Assembly: GCF_016025525.2 (NCBI RefSeq)
Contig: NZ_JACSGR010000008.1
Location: 62,001 to 126,000 of the forward strand
Length of the DNA stretch: 64,000 nt
Origin: Eikenella glucosivorans
GTDB taxonomy: Bacteria > Pseudomonadota > Gammaproteobacteria > Burkholderiales > Neisseriaceae
Direction: 5' to 3'
Positions 14,360-22,673 of the stretch are shown piece after piece. The notes beneath the pieces are model-generated. The model saw only the letters and a program-made list of their open reading frames with translations. It had not been told where the DNA came from and searched no databases. Both the position numbers and the translations under genes were made by a program. Numbering within the stretch: the stretch's first letter is position 1; each line of letters starts with the position of its first letter.

Positions 14360-17146
14360 ATGCACAAAACCCTCCTCCTCGTCGACGGCTCTTCCTACCT
14401 CTACCGCGCCTATCACGCGATGGCGCAACTGTCCGCGCCCGACGGTGCGCCGACGGGTGCGCTTTACGGCGTGTTGAACATGCTGCGCCGTCTGCGTGCG
14501 GATTATGTGCATGACTATTGCGCCGTGGTGTTTGACGCGAAAGGCAAGAATTTCCGCCATGAAATGTTTCCCGACTACAAAGCGACGCGCCCGCCGATGC
14601 CCGACGATTTGCGCCCGCAGGCGGAGGCTTTGCCCGAACTGGTGCGGCTGATGGGCTGGCCGGTATTGGTCATCCCGCAGGTAGAGGCGGACGATGTCAT
14701 CGGCACGCTGGCGGCGCAGGGCGGCGAAGCGGGTTGGGACGTGGTGATTTCCACGGGCGACAAGGACATGGCGCAGTTGGTCAACGAGCGCGTAACGCTG
14801 GTGAACACGATGAGCGGCGAAACGCTGGACATTGAAGGCGTAAAAGCGAAATTCGGCGTGCGCCCCGACCAAATCCGCGACTATCTCGCGCTGATGGGCG
14901 ACAAGGTCGATAACGTGCCGGGTGTGGAAAAATGCGGCCCGAAAACCGCCGTCAAATGGCTGGAAGCCTACGGCTCGCTGGCCGGCGTGATGGAACACGC
15001 GGCGGAAATCAAGGGCAAGGTCGGCGAAAACCTGCAAGCCGCGCTGCCCCAACTGCCGCTGTCGTATGATTTGGTGACGATTAAAACCGATGTGGACTTG
15101 CACGCCGAACTGGTCGACGGCCTCGAAAGCCTGCGCCGCACCTCGCCGAAATGGGCGCAACTTGCCGTCGATTTCAAACGCTGGGGCTTCCGCACCTGGC
15201 TGAAAGAAGCGGAAAGCCGTATGCACGAAGCGGCGGACGGCGATCTGTTCGGCAGCGGCAACATCGGCGAACAGGCGGCGTTGGACATGGAAACGTCGTC
15301 TGAAAGGCTACCTGAAAAAGCCGTTGCTCCCGAAAAGCTGGATTATCAAGCCGTTACCACCGAAGCTCAGTTTGCCGCCCTATTGGACAAACTGTCGCAA
15401 ACCGACAAAATCGGCATCGATACGGAAACGACTTCGCTGGACGCCATGAACGCCGCGCTGGTCGGCATCAGCATCGCCTTCCAAGCAGGCGAAGCGGTTT
15501 ACATCCCCGTCGGACACAGTCTCACCGCTGCTCCCGAACAGCTTGATTTTCAAGACGTATTGGGTCGTCTGAAACCGCATTTGGAAAACCCCGCCCTGAA
15601 AAAAATCGGGCAAAACCTCAAATACGACCAACACATTTTCGCCAACTACAACATCGCATTGAACGGCATCGCCGGCGACGCCATGCTCGCCTCCTACATC
15701 ATCGAAAGCCATCTCGGACACGGCTTGGACGAATTGTCCGAACGCTGGCTGGGCTTGCCGACCATTACCTACGAATCCCTGTGCGGCAAAGGCGCGAAAG
15801 CCATTTCCTTCGCCGACGTTTCAGTGGAACAGGCCACCGAATACGCCGCCCAAGACGCCGATTTCGCCCTGCGCCTCGAAGCCCACCTGCGCGCGCAAAT
15901 GGACGCCAAACAGCTTGAAATGTATGAAAAAATGGAGCTGCCCGTCGCCCAAGTGCTGTTTGAAATGGAACGCAACGGCGTGCAGATCGACCGCGCCGAA
16001 CTCGCCCGCCAAAGTGCCGAACTCGGCGCCGAACTCGTCAAACTCGAAGAGCAGGCCTACGCCGCCGCAGGCCAGCCCTTCAATCTCAACTCGCCCAAAC
16101 AGCTTCAAGAAATCCTGTTCGACAAAATGGGCATCCCCACCAAAGGCCTGAAAAAAACCGCCTCCGGCGGCATCTCCACCAACGAAGCCGTCCTCGAACA
16201 GCTCGCGCCCGACTACCCCCTGCCCAAAATCATCCTGCAAAACCGCAGCCTGTCCAAACTCAAATCCACCTACACCGACAAACTGCCCGAAATGATTTCC
16301 GCCAAAGACGGCCGCGTACACACCACCTACGCCCAAGCCGTCGCCATTACCGGCCGCCTCGCCAGCAACAACCCCAACCTGCAAAACATCCCCATCCGCA
16401 CCGAAGAAGGCCGAAAAGTCCGCCGCGCCTTCACCGCACCGCAAGGCAGCCTCATCGTCTCCGCCGACTACTCCCAAATCGAACTGCGCATCATGGCAGA
16501 CTTGAGCGGCGACAAAACCCTCATCGCCGCCTTCCAAAACGGCGAAGACGTCCACCGCCGCACCGCCGCCGAAGTATTCGGCATCCCGCCCGAAAACGTC
16601 TCGTCCGAACAACGCCGCTACGCCAAAACCATCAACTTCGGCCTCATTTACGGCATGGGACAATACGGCCTCGCCAAATCCCTGGGCATAGACAACCTCT
16701 CCGCCAAAAACTTCATCGACCGCTACTTCGCCCGCTACCCCGGCGTCGCCGAGTACATGCAGCGCACCAAAGAGCAGGCCGCCGCCCAAGGCTACGTCGA
16801 AACCCTGTTCGGCCGCCGCCTCTACCTGCCCGATATCCGCGCCAAAAACGCCAACGCCCGCGCCGGCGCCGAACGCGCCGCCATCAACGCCCCCATGCAG
16901 GGCACCGCCTCCGACCTCATCAAACGCGCCATGATAGACGTCTCCCGCTGGCTTTCAGACGACCTCCTGCAAAGCAGGCTTATCATGCAGGTACACGACG
17001 AACTCGTACTGGAAGTCATTGAAACCGAACTGGATTTGGTCAAAGAAAAACTGCCGCAGATTATGGCAAAAGTCGATGGCGGAATGCTGAAAGTACCGCT
17101 GGTGGCGGAAGTGGGTGTGGGGGAGAATTGGGACGAGGCGCATTGA
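14360..17146 (+). CDS. polA: DNA polymerase I
   Basis: 928 residues, the full three-domain form: 5'-3' nuclease (1 to about 290, with KGKNFRHEMFPDYKATRPPMP and GDKVDNVPGV), proofreading 3'-5' exonuclease (about 330-500, with an apparently intact DTETTSLD beginning at Asp354), and polymerase (about 530-928, with SADYSQIELRIMA, RRYAKTINFGLIYGMG and VHDELVLEV). It removes RNA primers and fills repair gaps. An in-frame Eikenella DUS at 15305-15316 is directly preceded by ACGTCGTCTGAA. Further Neisseria-type sites lie at 15562 (11/12) and 16954-16965 (exact AGGTCGTCTGAA), suggesting a recombinant gene. An AT-rich accessory gene follows 45 bases downstream. Confidence 0.98.
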   Translation: MHKTLLLVDGSSYLYRAYHAMAQLSAPDGAPTGALYGVLNMLRRLRADYVHDYCAVVFDAKGKNFRHEMFPDYKATRPPMPDDLRPQAEALPELVRLMGWPVLVIPQVEADDVIGTLAAQGGEAGWDVVISTGDKDMAQLVNERVTLVNTMSGETLDIEGVKAKFGVRPDQIRDYLALMGDKVDNVPGVEKCGPKTAVKWLEAYGSLAGVMEHAAEIKGKVGENLQAALPQLPLSYDLVTIKTDVDLHAELVDGLESLRRTSPKWAQLAVDFKRWGFRTWLKEAESRMHEAADGDLFGSGNIGEQAALDMETSSERLPEKAVAPEKLDYQAVTTEAQFAALLDKLSQTDKIGIDTETTSLDAMNAALVGISIAFQAGEAVYIPVGHSLTAAPEQLDFQDVLGRLKPHLENPALKKIGQNLKYDQHIFANYNIALNGIAGDAMLASYIIESHLGHGLDELSERWLGLPTITYESLCGKGAKAISFADVSVEQATEYAAQDADFALRLEAHLRAQMDAKQLEMYEKMELPVAQVLFEMERNGVQIDRAELARQSAELGAELVKLEEQAYAAAGQPFNLNSPKQLQEILFDKMGIPTKGLKKTASGGISTNEAVLEQLAPDYPLPKIILQNRSLSKLKSTYTDKLPEMISAKDGRVHTTYAQAVAITGRLASNNPNLQNIPIRTEEGRKVRRAFTAPQGSLIVSADYSQIELRIMADLSGDKTLIAAFQNGEDVHRRTAAEVFGIPPENVSSEQRRYAKTINFGLIYGMGQYGLAKSLGIDNLSAKNFIDRYFARYPGVAEYMQRTKEQAAAQGYVETLFGRRLYLPDIRAKNANARAGAERAAINAPMQGTASDLIKRAMIDVSRWLSDDLLQSRLIMQVHDELVLEVIETELDLVKEKLPQIMAKVDGGMLKVPLVAEVGVGENWDEAH

Positions 17147-17191
17147 GAACGTATGGCGTTTAACCGATTGTTTTGAGAAAGGGATAGAACG

Positions 17192-19174
17192 ATGAATGTT
17201 CGAGATTTAATTAATAAAGGCGTAGCGTTATTCAAGGATAAAAAATTTGACGAAGCGATTGCGAAGCTGAATCAGGCTTTAGATGGAATTGAAGATAAAG
17301 ATAGCCAAATTCAACAGCAAAATGATATTCACTTTTGGCTTGGCCGTTGTTATTATGAACAGGCAATGAAAGCTGAAGATGGGACTGCTGATGCATTGTT
17401 TGGTCAGGCAATTGGGCATTTCCAACAATCGTTGGATTTTGCCGAACAACTGACAGATGAACAAGACAGTCTTCAACAACAAATCTATGCACAACATTGG
17501 TTAGGTGGTTGCTATTATGAACAGGCAATGAAAGCTAAAGGCGAGGAATCGGAACAGTTATTTGGACAGGCAGTTGGGCATTTCCAACAGCAATTGAATC
17601 TTGCCAAACAGCTGACAGATAAACAAAACAGCCGTCAAGGACAAATCTATGCTCAAGCTTGGCTTGGCCGTTGCCATTACGAGCAGGCAAAGAAAGCTGA
17701 AAGAAAAGATTCGAAACAGTTATTTGGAAAGGCAATTGAGCATTTCCAACAACAGTTGACACTTGCCGAACAACTGGAAGACAAGAAAAACCGCATTCAA
17801 CAGCAAAGCAGTGTCCAAGCTTGGCTTGGCCGTTGCCATTACGAGCAGGCAAAGAAAGCTGAAAGAAAAGATTCGGAACAGTTATTTGGAAAGGCAATTG
17901 AGCATTTCCAACAACAGTTGACACTTGCCGAACAACTGGAAGACAAGAAAAACCGCATTCAACAGCAAAGCAAAGCCCAATCTTGGCTTGGCCGTTGCTA
18001 TTACGAGCAGGCAAGGAAGGCTGATCCACTTTCTGAGCAGGTAACTAAAAAATGGGATAGCTATTTTAAACACAAAAAGAAAGTGATACAGGAAAAACTG
18101 TTTAAAAATCAACCAGGAGATTTAACCGATGCCATCTCCACTATTCTTGCAGTTTTAAATATCCCTCCCGTCGAATTGGACTCGATCCCCCTTGCCCATT
18201 ACACTTCGCCTTCCGTATGCGAAAGATTGTTTGGCATGACCAGTGAGAAAACTGATGATAAAGCCAAAGATCCTGTTGACGGTAAGAAAGCCAGTCCGAT
18301 GAGAATTGGCAGCTCTACCTATATGAACGATCCGACCGAAGTGGAAGGATTGCTGGAATTATTGAATCTTCAGGATTTGGAATTGGAAAACAAAGCCGAC
18401 TGCCCAGACCATAATGCTTTCTTTACCTGCTTTTCCAGCCGAATAAACGATTTGAACCAATTCCGTCTGTACGGCAAAGAAAACGGCGTCGAGGCATCGG
18501 GCTGCTGCTTGGTATTTAATAAAAATGGGGATTGGTTGAAAGATTCTGATGTTTCTGCTTCATTTCGTATTTTTATGGAAAAGTCGAACGAATCCACGGA
18601 AGAGAATATAAAGGTAGATATATCGGATTCAGAAGATGAAAACCTGCCACTTTATCAGGTGGCCTATATCGCCTATTACGATGAATATATTGCTAAAGAA
18701 AAATGCAAAATATGGCTGCCTGATGAAGATAAACCAAAATTCGGTATCCGGCTAAAACTGGTCGGGGAAAGCCAAGGATGGCACGCATTCCGTATTGGTA
18801 AACTTCGACAAGCATTGAAACAATTAATGAAAACACAAAGTGTCGATAGAGAAGACCGAAAAGCTTTGGAATACATCCGCTATCTCTTCAAAGATTTTGC
18901 CTTCCGCGACGAAGAAGAATTCCGCCTGTTGAAAATTGCAGAAATAGGTTCGGAAGAAATCCAATATTGCGAAGCCACAAAATCCGTCTATCTACCTTAT
19001 GCCGATATACGCGATATTGTGGACGAAGTGATTTTGGGGACAAATTATGAAAAGAGCGGAAATAATCGCAAGGCAGAAGTATTTCAGCATTTGATGCGGA
19101 AATATTATCCAAACGTTAAAGTTTCCCGCTCGTTGCTGCCGATTAATGCCAATCCGCCGATTAAGAAGGATTAG
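17192..19174 (+). CDS. Tandem-repeat (TPR-like) protein with C-terminal DUF2971 domain
   Basis: 660 residues. The N-terminal third contains five 54-residue helical repeats of the form WLGRCxYEQAxKA...LFGxAIxHFQQQLxxAEQL, resembling TPR/Sel1-like scaffolds. From about residue 330 the segments HYTSPSVCERLFGM, MRIGSSTYMNDPTEVEG, FFTCFSSRINDLNQFRLYG and FRDEEEFRLL match the DUF2971 family, which is often seen in accessory or defence contexts; its biochemical role is unknown. The gene is clearly more AT-rich than polA and has no uptake sequence inside it, both signs of transfer. It starts 45 bases after polA on the same strand, with AAAGGG before the ATG, so it may be read through from polA. Confidence 0.8.
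   Translation: MNVRDLINKGVALFKDKKFDEAIAKLNQALDGIEDKDSQIQQQNDIHFWLGRCYYEQAMKAEDGTADALFGQAIGHFQQSLDFAEQLTDEQDSLQQQIYAQHWLGGCYYEQAMKAKGEESEQLFGQAVGHFQQQLNLAKQLTDKQNSRQGQIYAQAWLGRCHYEQAKKAERKDSKQLFGKAIEHFQQQLTLAEQLEDKKNRIQQQSSVQAWLGRCHYEQAKKAERKDSEQLFGKAIEHFQQQLTLAEQLEDKKNRIQQQSKAQSWLGRCYYEQARKADPLSEQVTKKWDSYFKHKKKVIQEKLFKNQPGDLTDAISTILAVLNIPPVELDSIPLAHYTSPSVCERLFGMTSEKTDDKAKDPVDGKKASPMRIGSSTYMNDPTEVEGLLELLNLQDLELENKADCPDHNAFFTCFSSRINDLNQFRLYGKENGVEASGCCLVFNKNGDWLKDSDVSASFRIFMEKSNESTEENIKVDISDSEDENLPLYQVAYIAYYDEYIAKEKCKIWLPDEDKPKFGIRLKLVGESQGWHAFRIGKLRQALKQLMKTQSVDREDRKALEYIRYLFKDFAFRDEEEFRLLKIAEIGSEEIQYCEATKSVYLPYADIRDIVDEVILGTNYEKSGNNRKAEVFQHLMRKYYPNVKVSRSLLPINANPPIKKD
17337..18020 (+). repeat. 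162-bp intragenic tandem repeats
   Basis: Units begin at 17337, 17499, 17661, 17823 and 17985 (last one partial), spaced exactly 162 bases or 54 codons. Units 3 and 4 are nearly identical at DNA level, implying recent duplication or gene conversion and scope for copy-number change without frameshift. Confidence 0.9.
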
Positions 19175-19198
19175 CAGTATCTACAAGCTGTTGTAAAC

Positions 19199-19237
19199 TT
19201 TTCAGGTAGCCTGCCATGCCATTGAGGCTACCTGAAA
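19199..19237. terminator. DUS inverted pair after the DUF2971 gene
   Basis: TTTTCAGGTAGCCT (19199-19212) faces AGGCTACCTGAAA (19225-19237), starting about 25 bases after the stop codon. It probably marks the end of the polA-DUF2971 unit. Confidence 0.65.
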
Positions 19238-19250
19238 GCGTTAGCTTCAA

Positions 19251-19305
19251 CGAAGTTAAAACGAAGTTAAAACGAAGTTAAAACGAAGTTAAAACGAAGT
19301 TAAAA
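19251..19305. repeat. 11-bp tandem repeat (CGAAGTTAAAA x5)
   Basis: Five perfect consecutive copies of CGAAGTTAAAA. They are followed by CGAACGAAGTGAGTTTCTGCGAAGCTAAAA, an inverted copy of the module seen in the 30-bp array. The tract looks like local expansion of one half of that composite element. Confidence 0.9.
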
Positions 19306-19350
19306 CGAACGAAGTGAGTTTCTGCGAAGCTAAAAATACGCCGCCCAAAC

Positions 19351-19388
19351 AAACAGCCTGAAACCACCCATACGGTTTCAGGCTGTTT
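19351..19388 (-). terminator. Terminator hairpin of pabBC
   Basis: Perfect 15-bp stem (19351-19365 with 19374-19388), 8-base loop, ending 2 bases from the pabBC stop. The arms contain AACAGCCTGAAA, 10 of 12 identical to the Kingella-type uptake sequence and unlike the Eikenella-type hairpins elsewhere. Confidence 0.8.
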
Positions 19389-19390
19389 CG

Positions 19391-21175
19391 CTATCTTGCC
19401 AAGCTCACTGCGAACACGTCGCGCAAGGCGTTGCTCAAGCAGACGGCTTCGGCGTGTTCCAGCATTTGCCATGTGATGTGCGCTTCGGTGACGGTGTCTG
19501 CGCCCAGGTAGGTTTGCGGCTGCTGCAACACGGCTTGGCGCATGACGCCGTTGAGGATGTCCAAATCTAGGGACGGGGTGAGCCATTGTCCGCGGTATTT
19601 GATGAAGACGTTGCTTCTGCCGCCTTCAAGCAGGAGGCCGTCGGCATTGAAAAACAGGCTGTCGAACGCGCCTTGTGTTTCTGCCGTCTGCCACGCTTGG
19701 TCGTATAGGGCGCGACGGGTGGTTTTGAAGCGGCGCAGGTAGTCGTGTGTCGGCAGGGTTTTTCGGGCAAGGATGATGTATTGGGGGGTGGGCAGCTCGG
19801 CGACGGGGGCGTGGCTGAGGATAAGGTCGTCTGAAACGAGTTCGGCTTTCAGGCGGAACAGGCCGTCGGGCAGTTGGGCGATGTATTCTCGGATTCGGGT
19901 TTCGCTGTCATCGGGCAGGGGCAGGTTGAGGGCTTGGGCGGCGGTTTTCAGACGACCCAGATGCAGGTCGAGCAGGCGGCATTGTCTGTTTTCTGCGCGC
20001 ATGGTTTCGAAAATGCCGAAGACGGGGTGCAATTCGTTGAGGAATCGGGCTTTCCAGCCGCATTCTTGGTATTCGGCGGCGGGGTCGCTGTCGATGACGA
20101 TGCCGGAACCGACGCCGTACACGCCGTGATAGAGGTCGTCTGAAACGGGTTTGAGCGACAGGGTGCGGATGACGACGTTGAATATGCCTGCGAAGCCGAG
20201 TCCGCCTGCACACGGTTTCAGGTAGCCGATGCTGCCTGTGTACAGCCCGCGCGGTTCGGTTTCGAGCGATTCGATGATCTGCATGCTCATGCGTTTGGGT
20301 GCGCCGGTGATGCTGCCGCAGGGGAAGGCGGCGCGGAGGATGTCGGCGAAGGTGGTGTCGGGTTGGGCTTGGGCTTCGATGGTGCTGGTCATCTGCCAGA
20401 CGCTGCCGAAACGGGAGACTTTAAACGGCTCGGGGACGCGCACTTTGCCGGTTTGGGCGATTTTGCCGAGGTCGTTGCGCAGCAAATCGACAATCATGAC
20501 GTTTTCGGCGCGGTTTTTCGGGTCGTTTTTCAACTGGGCGGCGCGGTGCTCGTCCTGATCGTCGTCCAGTATCGGCGCCGTGCCTTTCATCGGTTCGGTG
20601 GTGATGAGGCCGTCTGAAGCGATGTTGAGAAAGAGTTCGGGCGAAAAACACAAAGTCCATGCGTCGCTGCCGTCTGCGTCGGGCAGGCGGGAGAGGACGG
20701 CGTAGGGAACGGGCTGGCGCAGGCGGCGGTAGAGGTTGACGGGGTTGCCGTAGGCTTGCAGATGCAGGCGGGCTGTGTAGTTGATTTGGTAGGTGTCGCC
20801 GCGGCGGATGGCGTCGTGGATTTGGCGGATGTGTCCGAGATAGTCGGCTTCGGAAACGGAGAATTGCGGCGTGGAAATACCGGCGGGGAGGTCGTCTGAA
20901 TGTCGGGCAAGCCAGGTTTCGGCATCCGTATCGGCGCAGTCGGCAAACCAGTGCAGCGCAAGGCGACCGCCGCGTTCGGCATCGACACCCATCAGCGGCA
21001 GGCCGAATCCGTAGTCTGCAAACAACACCGAATGCAGCCCCTTTTCCCAGCCCGCACGGAGCGCACCGTCCAGCAAATCGAGTTCGTTATGATGGAAAAG
21101 ACGGCTTTCCACATGATTTTGATAGAGTTTTGCGCGACCGTTTTGCGCGTCGTCAAACAGGGCGAAATAGGGCAT
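19391..21175 (-). CDS. pabB: Fused aminodeoxychorismate synthase component I / aminodeoxychorismate lyase
   Basis: 594 residues joining two enzymes of p-aminobenzoate (folate) synthesis. Residues 1 to about 360 are PabB: GDTYQINYTARL, TEPMKGTAPI, LRNDLGKIA and FPCGSITGAPK are the chorismate-binding signatures. Residues from about 375 to the end are a PabC-type fold-IV PLP lyase, with GIFETMRAE, FNADGLLLEGGRSNVF and LNGVMRQAVL. PabA (glutaminase) is not nearby. The gene holds several foreign-dialect uptake sequences (exact AGGTCGTCTGAA at 19824, 20133 and 20889; AGGCCGTCTGAA at 20607) plus one Eikenella-type near 20218. Confidence 0.92.
   Translation of the reverse strand: MPYFALFDDAQNGRAKLYQNHVESRLFHHNELDLLDGALRAGWEKGLHSVLFADYGFGLPLMGVDAERGGRLALHWFADCADTDAETWLARHSDDLPAGISTPQFSVSEADYLGHIRQIHDAIRRGDTYQINYTARLHLQAYGNPVNLYRRLRQPVPYAVLSRLPDADGSDAWTLCFSPELFLNIASDGLITTEPMKGTAPILDDDQDEHRAAQLKNDPKNRAENVMIVDLLRNDLGKIAQTGKVRVPEPFKVSRFGSVWQMTSTIEAQAQPDTTFADILRAAFPCGSITGAPKRMSMQIIESLETEPRGLYTGSIGYLKPCAGGLGFAGIFNVVIRTLSLKPVSDDLYHGVYGVGSGIVIDSDPAAEYQECGWKARFLNELHPVFGIFETMRAENRQCRLLDLHLGRLKTAAQALNLPLPDDSETRIREYIAQLPDGLFRLKAELVSDDLILSHAPVAELPTPQYIILARKTLPTHDYLRRFKTTRRALYDQAWQTAETQGAFDSLFFNADGLLLEGGRSNVFIKYRGQWLTPSLDLDILNGVMRQAVLQQPQTYLGADTVTEAHITWQMLEHAEAVCLSNALRDVFAVSLAR
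19824..20900 (+). repeat. Cluster of foreign-dialect DUS inside pabBC
   Basis: Exact 12-mers at 19824-19835, 20133-20144 and 20889-20900 (AGGTCGTCTGAA) and 20607-20618 (AGGCCGTCTGAA), and an 11/12 reverse match at 19947-19958. Apart from polA and the nuoL-nuoM insert, I saw no other gene in the window with these forms. Confidence 0.9.
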
Positions 21176-21592
21176 GGCTGATAATGGGAAAATGCAAACG
21201 GGCGGATTATACGCGGGTGGCAGTCGGGGAGTGGGGCTGGTTGGGAAGGCGGTGGGGATTTCGGACAGCCTGTTTGGCAGGATGGCAGGCAGGGCACGGC
21301 TGAAACGGTTTGAGCACCTTGAATTTGGGCGGCAAATATTTTCAGGTAGCCTTGATGGGGATAAAGGCTACCTGAAAATATTTGTTTGCGGGCTTTTGCC
21401 AATGAAACGTGTTTGCCTGATTTTTCAGGTAGCCCTTACGGGAGGGCGCAGGCTACCTGAAAACCTGGCCTCAACGTACGCTAAAACAAGCTTTGCAGGC
21501 AGCCGGATTTCTGCGGGGCTGAAACTGCGTTGTGATCATCCGAACGGCGATATAATTGCGGCTTTTCTTGTTTTGTTTACGGGGAGGCGGCG
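21176..21592. other. Divergent intergenic region pabBC / sbmA with DUS hairpins
   Basis: 417 bases without a gene, separating two divergently transcribed genes, so promoters for both must lie here. It contains a perfect 21-bp DUS-based inverted repeat (21333-21353 with 21364-21384, 10-base loop). A second DUS pair (about 21422-21463) is followed by a stretch starting AACGTACGCTAAAACAAGC. TATAAT occurs at about 21550, some 40 bases before sbmA, and could be its -10 box. Confidence 0.7.
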
Positions 21593-22579
21593 ATGTTCCG
21601 CAGTTTCTTTCTCAGCCGGCGCTGGCTGCGCTGGTCGGCGGCGGGCACGCTGCTGATTCTGGCGGCTACTTGGTATCGCGTGCAGCTGAATGTGCAGATC
21701 AACGATTGGTTTGGCACGTTTTATGATTCGGTGCAGAAAATGTTGGAAAAGCCAGGTTCGGTGAGCCTGGAGGAGTTTAACCGGCAGGTGTTTACCTTTG
21801 CGCGCATAGCGGGGATTTATATCTTGGTGGTGGTGGTGGGCAGCTTCATCAACAAGCATTATGTGTTCCGCTGGCGCACGGCGATGACGGAATATTATAT
21901 GCGCCATTGGCCGCTGTTGCGCGATATTGAGGGGGCGTCGCAGCGTATTCAGGAGGATACGATGCGCTTTGCCACGATTATGGAGTCGCTGGGCGAGAGC
22001 GGGCTGCGGGCCATCCTCACGCTGGTGGCTTTTTTGCCGATTTTGTGGAAGCTGAGCGAGCCGATTACGGAATTGCCGTTGGTGGGACATGTGGATCATT
22101 CGCTGGTGTATGTGGCGATTCTGGCTTCGCTGCTGGGCACGGTGGCGCTGGTGGCGGTGGGCTGCAAGCTGCCGGGGCTGGAGTTTGACAATCAGAAGGT
22201 GGAGGCAGCCTACCGTAAGGAGCTGGTGTTGGGCGAAGACGATGCGGCGCGGGCGGATGCGTTTACACTCACGGCGCTGTTCCAAAACGTGCGGCGTAAT
22301 TATTTCCGGCTGTATTGGCATTACCTTTATTTTGACGTGGCGCGCTATTCTTACTTGCAATTTTCGGTGGTGCTGCCTTATCTGGCAATGGGGCCGGCGC
22401 TGGTGGCGGGCACGGTGGCGCTGGGGGTGATGCAGCAGATTGTGCGGGCTTTCGGGCAGGTGCTGGAGGCGTTTCAGTTTTTGGTGCGCTCGTGGCCGAC
22501 GATTGTGGAGCTGATGTCGATTTATAAGCGGCTGAAGGCGTTTGAGCACAATATTGTAGGTAGGCTGGGCACGGAATAG
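21593..22579 (+). CDS. sbmA: SbmA/BacA-family peptide transporter
   Basis: 328-residue inner-membrane protein very like SbmA/BacA, the proton-driven importer of peptides such as microcins, bleomycin and proline-rich antimicrobial peptides. Strong matches include YVFRWRTAMTEYYM, IEGASQRIQEDTMRFA, KLPGLEFDNQKVEAAYRKEL and ELMSIYKRLKAFEH. It is about 80 residues shorter than E. coli SbmA because the N-terminal membrane segment is missing. No upstream extension is visible in frame, so this appears to be the native short form. There is no ATPase domain. Confidence 0.88.
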   Translation: MFRSFFLSRRWLRWSAAGTLLILAATWYRVQLNVQINDWFGTFYDSVQKMLEKPGSVSLEEFNRQVFTFARIAGIYILVVVVGSFINKHYVFRWRTAMTEYYMRHWPLLRDIEGASQRIQEDTMRFATIMESLGESGLRAILTLVAFLPILWKLSEPITELPLVGHVDHSLVYVAILASLLGTVALVAVGCKLPGLEFDNQKVEAAYRKELVLGEDDAARADAFTLTALFQNVRRNYFRLYWHYLYFDVARYSYLQFSVVLPYLAMGPALVAGTVALGVMQQIVRAFGQVLEAFQFLVRSWPTIVELMSIYKRLKAFEHNIVGRLGTE

Positions 22580-22673
22580 AATTTTTAATTATATCGACAT
22601 TAATAAAAAGTATTTCTGGCGGTTTTTCTCTTCTTTTATCATGCAAGGCAATGATTTATGAAAGGAGAGAAAG

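Noticed and set aside
15821..16789. 322-residue Gly/Phe/Val-rich frame opposite polA
   Set aside because: Shadow of the polymerase domain, which has all expected motifs on the plus strand.
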